From contig NZ_LYWY01000039.1 of NCBI RefSeq assembly GCF_001661915.1, positions 62,001-126,000 on the forward strand: a DNA stretch of 64,000 bases, written 5' to 3'. Within the stretch, counting starts at the first letter, position 1. Each line of letters starts with the position of its first letter. Source of the DNA: Croceicoccus pelagius. GTDB lineage: Bacteria > Pseudomonadota > Alphaproteobacteria > Sphingomonadales > Sphingomonadaceae. Positions 1 through 9,963 of this stretch are shown piece after piece. The notes under the pieces are model-generated. The model was given only the letters and a program-made list of their open reading frames with translations. It had not been told where the DNA came from and searched no databases. Position numbers and translations under genes: made by a program.

Positions 1-1724
1 ATGGCAGCAACATCGCCGTCGGCTCGGCCATCTTCGGTGTGGAATCGCAGGCCATCGACTTCACCTCGGACATGCCGGTCATCTCGGCCAACATGTACCC
101 CGGCTCGGAAATCGATGCCTCGAACATCCGCCCGGCAGGCAACGCCTTCCGCAACGCCTACATGCGTAACCGGATCAACGAGATCTCGCTGAAGGGCGGC
201 TACGATTTCGACGCGGGCTTCATCGAAAGCCTCGATTTCGGCGTGACCTACACCGAGAACAAGGTCCGTTCGGCCTACGGCTTCATCCAGAACGATACCT
301 GGGGCGGCACGCTGACGGCCGATGAGACGCCGGACGACCTGTTCACGATCAACAACCTGCCGGAAGACCTTTCGGGCATGAACGGCGCGAACGACCCGTC
401 GATCATCCCGAGCTATTTCCAGGTGGATACCGCGGGCCTTATCAATCTGCTCGACAGCCAGATCGGAATCTGCGCCGGCACGGGCGCAGGTCCGGGCACT
501 TGCCTTGCCGACTACACGATCGATCGCACCGTCAATGAAAAGACGCTGGCCCCGTTCATCCAGTCGACGCATGCCTTCGATCTGCTTGCTGGCGAAGCAC
601 ACCTGCGTCTCGGCATGCGGTATGAAGAGACCACGATCAATTCGCGTGCCCAAGTTCCGGTTCCGACCAGCACTGCGTGGGTCGGCGCGAACGAAATCGC
701 GATAAACTACAGCGACAACGGCGACTTCACCCGTCTCAAGGGCAGCTACGACAATTGGCTCCCGGCGATCGATTTCGACATGACGCCGATCGACAACGTG
801 AAGCTGCGTGCGGCCTACAGCCACACGATCACGCGTCCGCGCTACGATCTTCTGCAGGGCGGCCTGACGCTTGCCGCGCCGATCCGTCCCGATGGCGGCA
901 CCACCGCGTCGGCGGGCAACCCAGGCCTGCTTCCCTACAAGTCGAAGAACATCGATGCTTCGGCTGAATGGTATTATGATACGGCCAGCTACGTGTCGGT
1001 CGGCTACTTCCGCAAGAAGGTGTCGAACTTCCCCGTCACCGGCGTTACCGAAGGTCCGCTTTACGGCCTGACGAACCCAGCGCAGGGACGTGGCGGAGAG
1101 CTGATCGCAGAAGCGGCAGCCGCTCTTCCGGCAGGTTCGAACTTCGACGAGCAGCTGGCATATGTGGCCGCGAACTATCCCAGCGTGATCGATCCGGTCA
1201 CGGGCGGCATCCTGGGCCAGTCGGGCGATCCGCTGGTCAACTTCCGCCTGTCGCAGCCTTTCAACGGCGACCGCACCGCGACGCTCGACGGCTGGGAATT
1301 CGCGATCCAGCACAACTTCTGGGATACCGGCTTCGGTGCGATCCTGAACTACACGATCGTCAACAGCGATACGTTCTATGACAACACGCTGCGCTATACC
1401 GAAACGCAGTTCGCCATCACCGGCGTCAGCGACAGTGCGAATGCCGTGCTGTTTTACGACAAGGGCCCGCTGCAGGCGCGTATCGCCTACAACTGGCGCG
1501 ATGGCTTCCTGTCCGGATATGACACCGATCCGTACTACATCGAAAGCTACGGCCAGTTCGATGCAAGCGCGAGCTATGAGTTCATTCCGGGCCTGACCGG
1601 CTTTGTCGAAGGCATCAACATCACGAATGCCGATCGCAAGGGCCACAGGCGCAACGATCAGTCGGTCTTCTTCGCGGCACCGGGTTATGCCCGCTACGCG
1701 GCAGGTGTCCGCCTGAACTTCTGA
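1..1724 (+). CDS. TonB-dependent receptor, C-terminal part (5' end outside window)
   Basis: The reading frame is open from base 3 to the TGA at 1722-1724, giving 573 visible residues, so the plug and N-terminus lie to the left of the window. The protein has the alternating polar/aromatic pattern of a large outer-membrane beta-barrel and ends in Phe (GVRLNF), the usual barrel-assembly signal. The SHTITRPRYD segment recalls the Xanthomonas/Caulobacter-type receptor subfamily used for glycans. The genes behind it (halogenase-like, SapC, GH16, GH3, sugar transporters) make uptake of an oligosaccharide the likely role. That substrate is inferred from context only. A hairpin follows the stop codon. 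Confidence 0.9.
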   Translation, partial: GSNIAVGSAIFGVESQAIDFTSDMPVISANMYPGSEIDASNIRPAGNAFRNAYMRNRINEISLKGGYDFDAGFIESLDFGVTYTENKVRSAYGFIQNDTWGGTLTADETPDDLFTINNLPEDLSGMNGANDPSIIPSYFQVDTAGLINLLDSQIGICAGTGAGPGTCLADYTIDRTVNEKTLAPFIQSTHAFDLLAGEAHLRLGMRYEETTINSRAQVPVPTSTAWVGANEIAINYSDNGDFTRLKGSYDNWLPAIDFDMTPIDNVKLRAAYSHTITRPRYDLLQGGLTLAAPIRPDGGTTASAGNPGLLPYKSKNIDASAEWYYDTASYVSVGYFRKKVSNFPVTGVTEGPLYGLTNPAQGRGGELIAEAAAALPAGSNFDEQLAYVAANYPSVIDPVTGGILGQSGDPLVNFRLSQPFNGDRTATLDGWEFAIQHNFWDTGFGAILNYTIVNSDTFYDNTLRYTETQFAITGVSDSANAVLFYDKGPLQARIAYNWRDGFLSGYDTDPYYIESYGQFDASASYEFIPGLTGFVEGINITNADRKGHRRNDQSVFFAAPGYARYAAGVRLNF

Positions 1725-1735
1725 TCCGGCGACGC

Positions 1736-1765
1736 GCCAGTGCGGGAGAGCGACCCCGCACTGGC
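1736..1765 (+). terminator. Hairpin after the TBDR gene
   Basis: GCCAGTGCGGG at 1736-1746 pairs perfectly with CCCGCACTGGC at 1755-1765 (11 bp, 8-nt loop). It starts 12 nt after the TBDR stop. There is no T-tract, so it may slow transcription or protect the TBDR mRNA end rather than terminate fully. That would let the receptor message be more abundant than the downstream genes. Confidence 0.5.
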
Positions 1766-1955
1766 CGCCACTCGCCAGATAAGCGCGGCACCCCCGCGTC
1801 ATGTCCGGTCCAACCCCCAAGCGCGACCGGGCTTGATCCGGGGCCGTGCAATGAACGAAGGTCGTCCGCGCCATTCTCCCTCGCGCGCGGACGGCTTTCG
1901 TCATTTAAGACCATGTGGAATATAACGACAAAAAGGGTGAGCAGGACGTAAGGCA

Positions 1956-3488
1956 ATGTCGGGCAAGGTCGATCATATCGTGATCGCTGGTGGCGGAACC
2001 GCCGGATGGCTTGCCGCCTGCACGATCGCTGCCCGCAGCAAGCGCGATGTCGCCCACCCGCTACGCGTCACTATCGTCGAGGCGCCCGACATCCCGACCA
2101 TCGGGGTGGGAGAGGGGACCTGGCCCACGATGCGCGGTACGCTGGCCGCGATCGGCATCGACGAGGCCGAATTTTTCGTCGCCACCGACGCTTCGTTCAA
2201 GCAGGGATCGCGCTTCGACGGCTGGCGCAATGGTGGGGATGACGACAGCTTCCTCCACCCGTTTACTGCGCCGGTTGGGGACACGCCGCGAGCAGCCGTT
2301 TCGGCCTGGTCCGCGAAAGGCGGCACGTTTGCCGACGCCGTTTCGCCGCAGGGCTCGGTCTGCGCCGCCGATCTTGCCCCGCGCCAGAAAGCGATGCCCG
2401 GTTACGCCGGGGCGCTGAACTATGGCTATCACCTCGATGCCGGAAAGCTGGTCGACCTGCTGAAGCGTCATGCCACGCAAAAGCTTGGCGTAACGCATGT
2501 TCCTGCCCGGATCGACCGAGTGGAGAGAGCCGACAATGGCGATATCGCCGCCTTGCTGCTCGATGGCGGGGACCGGCTTTCAGGCGACCTCTTCATCGAC
2601 TGCACCGGGATGCGCGCCCTGCTGATCCGGGGCGAGATGGGCGCAGGCCGCATCGATCGCAGCGACGTCCTGTTCAACGACCGTGCCCTGGCCGCGCAGG
2701 TCCCGACCGCGCCCGACAGCGCGATCGCCTCGCTCACCATCGGAACCGCGCACGATGCGGGCTGGATCTGGGACATCGCGCTGCCTATCCGCCGCGGCAT
2801 AGGCTGCGTCTATTCGTCGCGCTTTTCTTCGGACGACGAGGCGCTGGCAACGCTGTGCGCCTATGTCGCCAGGGCCGTGCCCGGCGCGCCCGCGCCCGAC
2901 CCGCGCTTGCTGCGGTTTGAGAGCGGGCACCTCGATCGGTTCTGGATCGGAAACTGCCTTGCCATCGGTCTTTCGGCAGGCTTCGTCGAACCGCTTGAGG
3001 CTTCGGCAATCGTGATGATTGAACTGTCGCTGCGCGCGCTGATGGATGGTTTTCCCACCAACCGGGCCGAGATGGACATTCACGCCCGCAGGTTCGACCG
3101 ACTGTTCCGCTATCGCTGGGACCGGATCGTCGATTTCCTGAAACTGCACTACGTCCTGTCGGACCGCAACGGTGCCTATTGGGACGAACATCGCGCCACC
3201 GTGCCCGAAAGCCTCGCCGAACTGCTGGCGCTTTGGCAGGGACAGGTTCCGGGCAATGCGGACTTCCCGATGATGGACGAGATCTTCCCTGCCGCCAGCT
3301 GGCAATACGTTCTTTACGGCATGGGCGGAAAAGCGCCGCAATTGCCCGCCATGAACACCGATCCGACCGAACAGGTCGAACAGCGTGCGCGCCAGCTTGC
3401 CGCCGCGCTGCCGACCAACCGGACGTATCTCGACACGCTTCGCGCGAAATCCGCGCAAGCCACCAAACCCGCAGGATGCCCCGCATGA
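1956..3488 (+). CDS. Tryptophan-halogenase-like FAD-dependent protein (first copy)
   Basis: A 510-aa flavoprotein of the PrnA-like tryptophan halogenase family. The FAD-binding GGGTAGW motif is at residues 12-18. The Lys equivalent to the PrnA catalytic Lys is K82 (ASFKQG), and the EPLE segment holding the catalytic Glu is present ([10 protein letters not shown]). The family motif WxWxIP reads WIWDIA, so the final Pro is replaced. True halogenases act on tryptophan. Paralogues beside glycan TBDRs and SapC are common in Sphingomonadales and Caulobacter and have no established substrate. Its stop overlaps the SapC start (ATGA), which suggests translational coupling. Confidence 0.88.
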   Translation: MSGKVDHIVIAGGGTAGWLAACTIAARSKRDVAHPLRVTIVEAPDIPTIGVGEGTWPTMRGTLAAIGIDEAEFFVATDASFKQGSRFDGWRNGGDDDSFLHPFTAPVGDTPRAAVSAWSAKGGTFADAVSPQGSVCAADLAPRQKAMPGYAGALNYGYHLDAGKLVDLLKRHATQKLGVTHVPARIDRVERADNGDIAALLLDGGDRLSGDLFIDCTGMRALLIRGEMGAGRIDRSDVLFNDRALAAQVPTAPDSAIASLTIGTAHDAGWIWDIALPIRRGIGCVYSSRFSSDDEALATLCAYVARAVPGAPAPDPRLLRFESGHLDRFWIGNCLAIGLSAGFVEPLEASAIVMIELSLRALMDGFPTNRAEMDIHARRFDRLFRYRWDRIVDFLKLHYVLSDRNGAYWDEHRATVPESLAELLALWQGQVPGNADFPMMDEIFPAASWQYVLYGMGGKAPQLPAMNTDPTEQVEQRARQLAAALPTNRTYLDTLRAKSAQATKPAGCPA

Positions 3489-4201
3489 GCCAGCACGCCG
3501 TTCTCGACCCCGCAACCCACCGCGACTTGCGCGTCAGGATGGAGCCGGGCGCCGACCTTGGCGACCAGGTGATGTCGTGCATCGCCGTTCCTAACGAGTT
3601 CCGTCAGGTGCAGGCCGATTTCCCGATCCTGTTCCACAAGAACCAGGAAACCGGCGCGTTCAACGCTGTCGCGCTTTTCGGGTTCGAGAACGGGGAAAAC
3701 CTGTTCCTTGAAAACGGCAAGTGGAACGCGGGCTATCGCCCGCTCGCCCTGTCGATCCAGCCGTTCCTGATCGGACGCAGCCGCGACGAAGACGGCGTGG
3801 CGCAAGTCCACATCGACATGGAGCACGTGCGTATCGACGATGCCGAAGGCGTGCGTGTTTTCGACGAAAGCGGGCAGGCGACACCGTACCTTGAGGACGT
3901 GGCCGAAAAGCTGGGGCGGCTCGACGCAGGATATCGCGCCAGCGAAGGGTTCTTCGCCGCGCTGAAGCGTTGGGACCTGCTTGAGCCCTTCACGCTGGAA
4001 GTCACCCTGAACGACGGGGCGAAGCGCAGTCTCGTCGGCTTTCACATCCTCAACGAAGACAGGATCCGCGGCCTTGACGGCGCGGCGCTGGGCGAATTGC
4101 ACGCCGCCGGATACCTGATGCCGATCTTCATGGCGCTCGCCTCGCTGTCGCACATAACCGATCTCGTCGCCCGCAAGAACGCCCGCGAAGCCCATGCCTG
4201 A
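3485..4201 (+). CDS. SapC family protein
   Basis: A 238-aa protein. The start is the ATG overlapping the upstream TGA; the frame is open further upstream, but that would run deep into the halogenase-like gene. It matches the SapC family, named after a Campylobacter S-layer locus: a basic N-terminal half with FPILFHK and [11 protein letters not shown]-type segments and a C-terminal [10 protein letters not shown] segment. There is no signal peptide. SapC homologues recur beside TBDRs and halogenase-like proteins in polysaccharide loci, but their biochemical role is unknown. The last 8 nt overlap the next gene. Confidence 0.85.
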   Translation: MSQHAVLDPATHRDLRVRMEPGADLGDQVMSCIAVPNEFRQVQADFPILFHKNQETGAFNAVALFGFENGENLFLENGKWNAGYRPLALSIQPFLIGRSRDEDGVAQVHIDMEHVRIDDAEGVRVFDESGQATPYLEDVAEKLGRLDAGYRASEGFFAALKRWDLLEPFTLEVTLNDGAKRSLVGFHILNEDRIRGLDGAALGELHAAGYLMPIFMALASLSHITDLVARKNAREAHA

Positions 4202-5213
4202 TACGTTGACCGCGCTGCCCCGGATCGAGGAACGCGAGGTGGCCGACGCCGCCGCGCTGGACGCGATGCTGCGCGGTGCGGACCGGCCTTTCGTGCTGCG
4301 CGGCCTGGCAAGGGACTGGCCGCTGGTGCAGGCCGGATTGCAGTCGGCCAGCGCTGCGCGCTCCTATATCCAGCAGCACGCCGTCGAACGCCCTTTCGTC
4401 GTCTCCGTCGCCGCGCCCGAGAGCGAGGGGCGGATGTTCTACGACGAGGCGATGCAGATGAACTTTCGCACGACCAAGGGCACGCTGCCGACGATCTTCG
4501 CCAAGATGGAAGAGGGCGAGGGGCAGGAAGACGCGCCCGCGATCTACCTCGCCTCCATCGACATGCACGATTTCTTCAACGGATTGCACGAGGCGAACCA
4601 CGTCCCGCTGGGGGGGCGTGATCCCCTGTCGTCCATCTGGATCGGCACGAAGACGCGCATCGCCGCGCACAACGACTTTCCCGACAACCTCGCCTGCTGC
4701 GCGGTGGGGCGCCGGCGCTTCACGTTGTTTCCGCCTGAACAGTTTCGCAATCTCTATCTTGGCCCGATCGACAATACGCCTGCGGGCCGCGCGATCTCGA
4801 TGGTCGATTTCACCGAACCCGACTTCGACGCGCACCCGCGCTTTCGCGACGCGCTGGAACACGCGCAAGTGGCGGAGCTTGAGCCGGGCGACGCGCTGTT
4901 CATCCCGTCGATGTGGTGGCACCATGTCGAGGGGCTGGAGTCGTTCAACGTGCTGGTGAACTACTGGTGGCGCGATACGCCGCGTTACCTTGGCCAGCCG
5001 CAGGACGCGCTCAATCACGCGATCATGGCGATCCGCGACCTGCCCGAACGCGACCGCGCCATTTGGCGAGACCTTTTCGACTATTACGTATTCGAGGCGG
5101 ACGAGCGTGTTACCGCCCATATCCCCGAACAGGCCCGATCGGTCCTCGACCGGCTGACGCCCGAGAGTGCGGGCCGTCTGCGCGCCTTCCTTCTAAGGAC
5201 CCTCAGCCGATGA
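4194..5213 (+). CDS. Cupin_8/JmjC-like Fe(II)/2-oxoglutarate oxygenase domain protein
   Basis: A 339-aa protein with a cupin_8 (JmjC-like) fold. A metal-binding HxD lies at H159-N-D161 (AAHNDFPDN), and the distal His is in the WWHHV motif (H243/H244) after PGDALFIPS. The spacing fits the 2-His-1-carboxylate triad of factor-inhibiting-HIF-like hydroxylases. It overlaps SapC by 8 nt, and its stop overlaps the next start (ATGA). This places it inside a tightly coupled cassette. Its substrate is unknown; a protein or glycan component of the uptake system is one possibility. Confidence 0.83.
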   Translation: MPDTLTALPRIEEREVADAAALDAMLRGADRPFVLRGLARDWPLVQAGLQSASAARSYIQQHAVERPFVVSVAAPESEGRMFYDEAMQMNFRTTKGTLPTIFAKMEEGEGQEDAPAIYLASIDMHDFFNGLHEANHVPLGGRDPLSSIWIGTKTRIAAHNDFPDNLACCAVGRRRFTLFPPEQFRNLYLGPIDNTPAGRAISMVDFTEPDFDAHPRFRDALEHAQVAELEPGDALFIPSMWWHHVEGLESFNVLVNYWWRDTPRYLGQPQDALNHAIMAIRDLPERDRAIWRDLFDYYVFEADERVTAHIPEQARSVLDRLTPESAGRLRAFLLRTLSR

Positions 5214-6718
5214 ACCACGATCCATCGCAACCCGTCCGCATCGTTGTTGCCGGTGGCGGAACCGCCGGTTGGATGGCGGCAGCGGCCCTGTCCCGCACGC
5301 TCGGCCGCACGGCATCGGTGACGCTGGTGGAAAGCGACATGATCGGCACGGTCGGCGTGGGCGAAAGCACGATCCCGCCGCTGGTCAACTACCTGCGCCT
5401 GTTGAACATTCCCGAAGCGGATTTCATGCGTGCGACCCACGCGACGTTCAAGCTGGGCATCCAGTTCGACAACTGGCGCGCGCCGGGCGAGGGGTATTTC
5501 CACAGCTTCGGCGCGACGGGCAAGGACCACTGGTCGGCAGGGTTCCAGCACTTCTGGATGGAGGGAAAGGCCCGCGGCCACGACGCGCCTTACGACGACT
5601 ACTGCCTCGAATTGCTCGCCGCGCGCGAAGGCAGGTTCGCGCACTTGCCCGACAACCGCGTCAACTATGCCTTCCAGCTGGACGCGACGGCCTTTGCCCG
5701 GTTCCTGCGTGGCATCGCCGAAAGCGAAGGGACGCAGCGGATCGAAGGCAAGATTTCGCACGTCGATCTCGATGGCGACAGCGGGGACATGGCCGCCATC
5801 ACGCTGGAAAGCGGCAAGCGAATCGAGGGCGACCTGTTCATCGACTGCACCGGTTTCCGCGCGCTGCTGATCGGTCAGGCCATGCACGTCGGTTATGACG
5901 ACTGGACCCATTATCTGCCGTGTGACAGCGCCATCGCGGTCCAGACCGGCAGCGTGCGCGCGCCGGTGCCCTATACGCGGGCCATGGCGCACGATGCCGG
6001 CTGGCAGTGGCGCATCCCGCTGCAGCACAGGGTGGGCAACGGCATCGTCTATTGCAGCCGCTATCTCGATCACGACGCGGCTGAAGAACGGTTGCTCGGC
6101 AATATCGAGGGCGAGACGACGACGAAAACCAACCGCCTGCGTTTCCAGACCGGGGCGCGGCGCAAACAGTGGCACAAGAACTGCGTGGCGGTGGGGCTTT
6201 CCTCGGGCTTTATGGAGCCGCTGGAATCGACCTCGATCCACCTCATCCAGCGCGCGATACTGCGCGTGATCCGGATGCTGCCCGCAGGCGGCAAGGTATC
6301 CACCCGCGACATCGACGAATTCAACGCGCAGCAGTTCCAGGACATGGAACAGATCCGCGACTTCTTGATCCTGCACTACAAGGCGACGGAGCGGGACGAT
6401 TCCCCGTTCTGGAACTATTGCCGGACGATGGAGATACCGGACACGCTGGATCACAAGATCGAACTGTTCCGCGAAACCGGCCGGGTGTTCCGCAACAACG
6501 AGGAACTGTTCGCCGAAAACTCCTGGGCCCAGGTGATGATGGGGCAGGGCATCATGCCGCAAAGCCATCATCCCGTGGCGGGCAAGCTGTCCGACGGAGA
6601 GCTGGACCACCTCTTGCGCGGCCTTCGCGAAAGCGTGGCAAAGACGGTCGCGGGCCTTCCCCCACACGGTGAATACGTTGCCCGCTATTGCCGCGCCCAA
6701 GAGGCGGAGGCGGCCTGA
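5210..6718 (+). CDS. Tryptophan-halogenase-like FAD-dependent protein (second copy)
   Basis: A 502-aa flavoprotein that starts at the ATG overlapping the upstream stop. The GGGTAGW nucleotide motif is at residues 15-21 and GVGEST at 49-54. The catalytic-Lys equivalent is K81 (ATFKLG), WQWRIP matches the WxWxIP family motif exactly, and GFMEPLES holds the Glu equivalent to the PrnA catalytic residue. All signature elements of a flavin-dependent halogenase are present, unlike the first copy with its altered motif. The genomic setting nevertheless points to a role tied to glycan uptake rather than secondary metabolism. The stop overlaps the GH16 start by one base. Confidence 0.88.
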   Translation: MNHDPSQPVRIVVAGGGTAGWMAAAALSRTLGRTASVTLVESDMIGTVGVGESTIPPLVNYLRLLNIPEADFMRATHATFKLGIQFDNWRAPGEGYFHSFGATGKDHWSAGFQHFWMEGKARGHDAPYDDYCLELLAAREGRFAHLPDNRVNYAFQLDATAFARFLRGIAESEGTQRIEGKISHVDLDGDSGDMAAITLESGKRIEGDLFIDCTGFRALLIGQAMHVGYDDWTHYLPCDSAIAVQTGSVRAPVPYTRAMAHDAGWQWRIPLQHRVGNGIVYCSRYLDHDAAEERLLGNIEGETTTKTNRLRFQTGARRKQWHKNCVAVGLSSGFMEPLESTSIHLIQRAILRVIRMLPAGGKVSTRDIDEFNAQQFQDMEQIRDFLILHYKATERDDSPFWNYCRTMEIPDTLDHKIELFRETGRVFRNNEELFAENSWAQVMMGQGIMPQSHHPVAGKLSDGELDHLLRGLRESVAKTVAGLPPHGEYVARYCRAQEAEAA

Positions 6719-7662
6719 TGCGGATTGCAGTCGCGGGCCTCGCGCTCGCGCTTTCGGCCTGCGCGACCGTTCCTGCAACCACGCCTGCGCCCGCCCCGGC
6801 GGACGAGTGGCAGCTGGTTTGGTCCGATGAATTCGACGGTGACGCGATCGACAGCGCCAAGTGGGGTTTCGACGTCGACTGTTGGGGCGGCGGCAACAAC
6901 GAACGCCAGTGCTACACGGACCGGGCGAAGAACGCGCGGGTAGAGGACGGCAAGCTGGTGATCGAGGCGCACCGCGAAACCATGACCGGCCCGGCCTTTC
7001 CCGAAATGCTGCGCGCGGCGGAAAACGCGAACGAGACGAACACCAAGGCCTTCACGTCGGCCCGCCTCGTCACGCGGGGCAAGGCGGCGTGGAAATACGG
7101 CCGCATCGAAGTGCGGGCAGAGCTGCCGCAAGGGCAGGGCAGCTGGCCCGCGATCTGGATGCTGCCCAAGGACTGGAGCCGCGGCGGCTGGCCGCTTTCG
7201 GGCGAAATCGACATCCTGGAAGCGGTGAACCTTGGCACACCGTGCGAGGAGTGCCCCGGCGGCAGGCAAAGCACGATCCTTGGTACATTGCATTTTGGCA
7301 AGCGTCCGCCAGAAAACGTGCACAAGGGTGACGAGATGGTATATCCGCCGGTGCTGTCGGGCTATCACACATATGCGTTGGAATGGACGGCGGACCGCAT
7401 GGTCTGGACCGTCGACGATCTCGTTTATGCCACGCGCACCAGCAACGAATGGTTCACCGCTGCGGACCCCGGCGATCCGCGCGCCCCTTTCGATGCGCCG
7501 TTCCACCTGATCCTCAACCTGGCCATCGGCGGCGGGCTTGCCGAAGGGCGCGGGCTGGGCGGCGTGGACGAAACGGGTTTTCCCAAGGACATGCGGATCG
7601 ACTGGGTTCGCGTCTTTCAATGTCCTTCCGATCCGGCTACCGCAGCCGCCTGCAAGCGCTAA
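6718..7662 (+). CDS. GH16 family endo-beta-glucanase (laminarinase-like) lipoprotein
   Basis: A 314-aa protein starting at the ATG overlapping the upstream TGA. It has a lipoprotein signal peptide with lipobox LSAC (lipidated Cys15). The GH16 catalytic motif GEIDILE gives nucleophile E163, D165 and acid/base E168. GH16 enzymes of this type hydrolyse beta-1,3 or beta-1,3-1,4 glucans. The lipid anchor would keep the enzyme at the envelope, where it could cut polysaccharide for the TBDR. With the GH3 enzyme downstream it forms an endo/exo pair. Beta-glucan is the likely substrate; agarase or carrageenase specificity cannot be excluded from motifs alone. Confidence 0.92.
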   Translation: MRIAVAGLALALSACATVPATTPAPAPADEWQLVWSDEFDGDAIDSAKWGFDVDCWGGGNNERQCYTDRAKNARVEDGKLVIEAHRETMTGPAFPEMLRAAENANETNTKAFTSARLVTRGKAAWKYGRIEVRAELPQGQGSWPAIWMLPKDWSRGGWPLSGEIDILEAVNLGTPCEECPGGRQSTILGTLHFGKRPPENVHKGDEMVYPPVLSGYHTYALEWTADRMVWTVDDLVYATRTSNEWFTAADPGDPRAPFDAPFHLILNLAIGGGLAEGRGLGGVDETGFPKDMRIDWVRVFQCPSDPATAAACKR

Positions 7663-7681
7663 GAGGGGGCTCAGCTTCGCA

Positions 7682-8731
7682 ATGGCACGCCGGCGCCAGG
7701 CCGTAACGATCAAGCACGTCGCTGCCGATGCGGGCGTTTCGCTCCAGACGGTAAGCCGCGTCATCAATAACGAGCCGAACGTCCGGCCCGAAATGAAGGC
7801 GCGCGTCCAGGCCTCGATCGACAAGCTGGGCTATGTTCCCTCGATCGCGGCCCAGCGGATGAGCGGGTCGCGCTCTTACCTGATCCTCGCGCTCAATGAC
7901 CGCGACCGCACGATTTCCGACTGGCGCGAACGGCAGGGCGCGGACTGGGTCGACCAGATGTTGCTGGGCGGAATGCTGAAGTGCGCAGAGCATGGCTATC
8001 GCCTGATTTTCGAACTGGTCGACACCCATTCGGACCATATCGAGCGCGAACTGACCGCCGCGATCGCCGCCTTGCAGCCCGACGGCGTGATCCTGACCCC
8101 GCCGCACAGCGACAACGAGCAGATCACCACCCTGTTGAAATCGCGAGAGATTCCGTTCGCGCGCATCTCGCCGTCCAACGGGGGCGAGGGCATAGCGCTC
8201 AACATGGACGACGCGGGCGCAGCGGCGATGGCGACCGAGAAGCTGGCGCGCCTTGGCCACAAGCGGATCGGGTTCATTTCAGGGCCGGACGAGTACTCGG
8301 TCAGCGGCTGGCGTACCGAGGGCTGGCACCGCGCGATGGACACCCTTGGCCTGCCGACCGACGGACTTTTCGCGCAAGGCGACTTCAGCTTCGATTCCGG
8401 TCGCAAGGCGGCAGAGGCGCTGCTTTCGAGCGGTGACAGGCCGACCGCGATCATCGCCAGCAACGACCAGATGTCTCTCGCCACGCTGGAAGTCGCGCGC
8501 GAAAAGGGCCTGTCGATCCCCGACGATCTCTCGCTGGTCAGCTTCGACAATACGCCCATCGTGCGCTTTACCCATCCGCAACTGACAGCCGTGGATCAGC
8601 CGATTTCCGACGTCACCGCCCGCGCGGTCGAACTGCTGATTGCGGCAGCGCGAGACAACGAATGGCCGGATCAACCCGCCGTCGTGCCGTGTAGCCTGGT
8701 AGAGCGGGAATCGACCGCACCGCCGCGGTGA
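7682..8731 (+). CDS. LacI family transcriptional regulator
   Basis: A 349-aa protein. The start is the ATG at 7682, behind an AGAGGGGG ribosome-binding site; the frame is open further upstream but overlaps GH16. The LacI helix-turn-helix spans residues 9-30 (TIKHVAADAGVS then TVSRVIN), followed by a periplasmic-binding-protein-like sugar-binding domain with SFDNTP near the end. It probably senses a product of glucan breakdown. A LacI-type palindrome just upstream of the GH3 gene (9997-10012) is its best candidate operator in this window. The stop overlaps the GTG start of the transporter gene. Confidence 0.93.
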   Translation: MARRRQAVTIKHVAADAGVSLQTVSRVINNEPNVRPEMKARVQASIDKLGYVPSIAAQRMSGSRSYLILALNDRDRTISDWRERQGADWVDQMLLGGMLKCAEHGYRLIFELVDTHSDHIERELTAAIAALQPDGVILTPPHSDNEQITTLLKSREIPFARISPSNGGEGIALNMDDAGAAAMATEKLARLGHKRIGFISGPDEYSVSGWRTEGWHRAMDTLGLPTDGLFAQGDFSFDSGRKAAEALLSSGDRPTAIIASNDQMSLATLEVAREKGLSIPDDLSLVSFDNTPIVRFTHPQLTAVDQPISDVTARAVELLIAAARDNEWPDQPAVVPCSLVERESTAPPR

Positions 8732-9930
8732 ACACGCCCGCACAGCAGGCCGGTGCGCGGCAGGCAACGCGGTTCCTGTTGCTTTATGCCCTTGCCTGGG
8801 CGGGTAGTGCGATTGCCTATGTCCCGTTCCTGACTGTCCTCCTGCCGCTGCGCGTCACCGACATGGCGGGCAGCGCGGACGTGCGCGTGTTGGGTTACCT
8901 GACCTTTGGCGGTGCGATCTTCGCCAGCGTGGCCAACATCGCCTTCGGATGGCTGAGCGACCGGACCGGCAACCGCCGCATTTGGGTTGCGACGGGATTG
9001 GTCGGCACGATTGCCCTGCTGCTTGCGGTGCAGCTGGCGGAATCGGCCATCATGCTGCTCGGCCTGTTGCTGGTCTGGCAGGTGTTCCTCAACATGATGA
9101 TGGGGCCGCTATCGGCATGGGCGGGGGACTGCGTACCCGACAGCCAGAAGGGTGTTCTGGGCGGGCTGATGGCGTTCGCTCCGGCAGCAGGGGCGGTCAC
9201 CAGCGCGTTGATCACGATGCCGGGTTTGGCGGGACCCGACGGGCGGCTATGGCTGGTTGCGGGGATCGTCGCTGCCTGCGTCCTGCCTGTCCTGATCGCC
9301 GGACGACCGAAGCCCTTTCCCGAATTGATGAGCGATACTCTCGGCGGTCCGGCAGAGGCGGTCGACAGCACCAAACCGGTCAAACGCATGTGGGCAGCGC
9401 GGCTCGCCGTGCAGATTTCCGAGGCCGCGCTCTTCGCCTACCTGCTCTACTGGTTCCGTTCCATCGATGAGGGCATGACCGACGCCGACATCGCGCGCAC
9501 TTTCGCTTTCGTCCTCGCCGCTGCCGTGCCGCTGGCACTGCTTTCGGGGCGTTGGGCGGACAGGGCAGGGCGACCGATCATGCCGCTTGCAATTTCCGCA
9601 CTTATGGCCACGGTCGGCCTGATGTTCATGTCGCTGGCACAGGGGCTGCTGTTCGCCTTGGCGGGGTACATCCTGTTCGGTCTTGCGACGACGGTGTTCC
9701 TGTCGCTCCACTCCAGCCAGACCCTGCGCGTCCTGCCCCGAGCCCGGCACAGGGGGCGCGATCTGGGTATTTTCAACCTCACCAACACGGTCCCCTCGCT
9801 GATCGTGCCCTGGTTGACGATCGCGGTGGTTCCGGCCTTCGGCTACCCGGTGCTCATGGCGATTCTCGCAGGGCTGACGCTTGTCGCGTCGCTGCTGCTC
9901 GCCTCCACCAGCCGCGCCCTGCGCCGCTGA
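8728..9930 (+). CDS. MFS transporter
   Basis: A 400-aa protein with about 12 hydrophobic segments, starting at a GTG that overlaps the LacI stop codon. The cytoplasmic loop GWLSDRTGNRR after TM2 is the MFS signature, and a repeat-like GRWADRAGRP lies in the second half. The LacI regulator before it and the glycosidases around it suggest sugar or oligosaccharide uptake across the inner membrane. No substrate-specific motif was recognised. Confidence 0.88.
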   Translation: MNTPAQQAGARQATRFLLLYALAWAGSAIAYVPFLTVLLPLRVTDMAGSADVRVLGYLTFGGAIFASVANIAFGWLSDRTGNRRIWVATGLVGTIALLLAVQLAESAIMLLGLLLVWQVFLNMMMGPLSAWAGDCVPDSQKGVLGGLMAFAPAAGAVTSALITMPGLAGPDGRLWLVAGIVAACVLPVLIAGRPKPFPELMSDTLGGPAEAVDSTKPVKRMWAARLAVQISEAALFAYLLYWFRSIDEGMTDADIARTFAFVLAAAVPLALLSGRWADRAGRPIMPLAISALMATVGLMFMSLAQGLLFALAGYILFGLATTVFLSLHSSQTLRVLPRARHRGRDLGIFNLTNTVPSLIVPWLTIAVVPAFGYPVLMAILAGLTLVASLLLASTSRALRR

Positions 9931-9963
9931 AGCCCTGTAGTCCTGCGCCTTCGGGCAGTGGGG

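Noticed and set aside
3179-3484. Upstream extension of the SapC reading frame
   Set aside because: The extra 102 codons lie entirely inside the halogenase-like gene, and the ATGA overlap gives the natural start.
1956-6718. Halogenated natural-product cluster
   Set aside because: No PKS, NRPS or tailoring genes are present. The halogenase-like genes are coupled to SapC and glycan-uptake genes instead.
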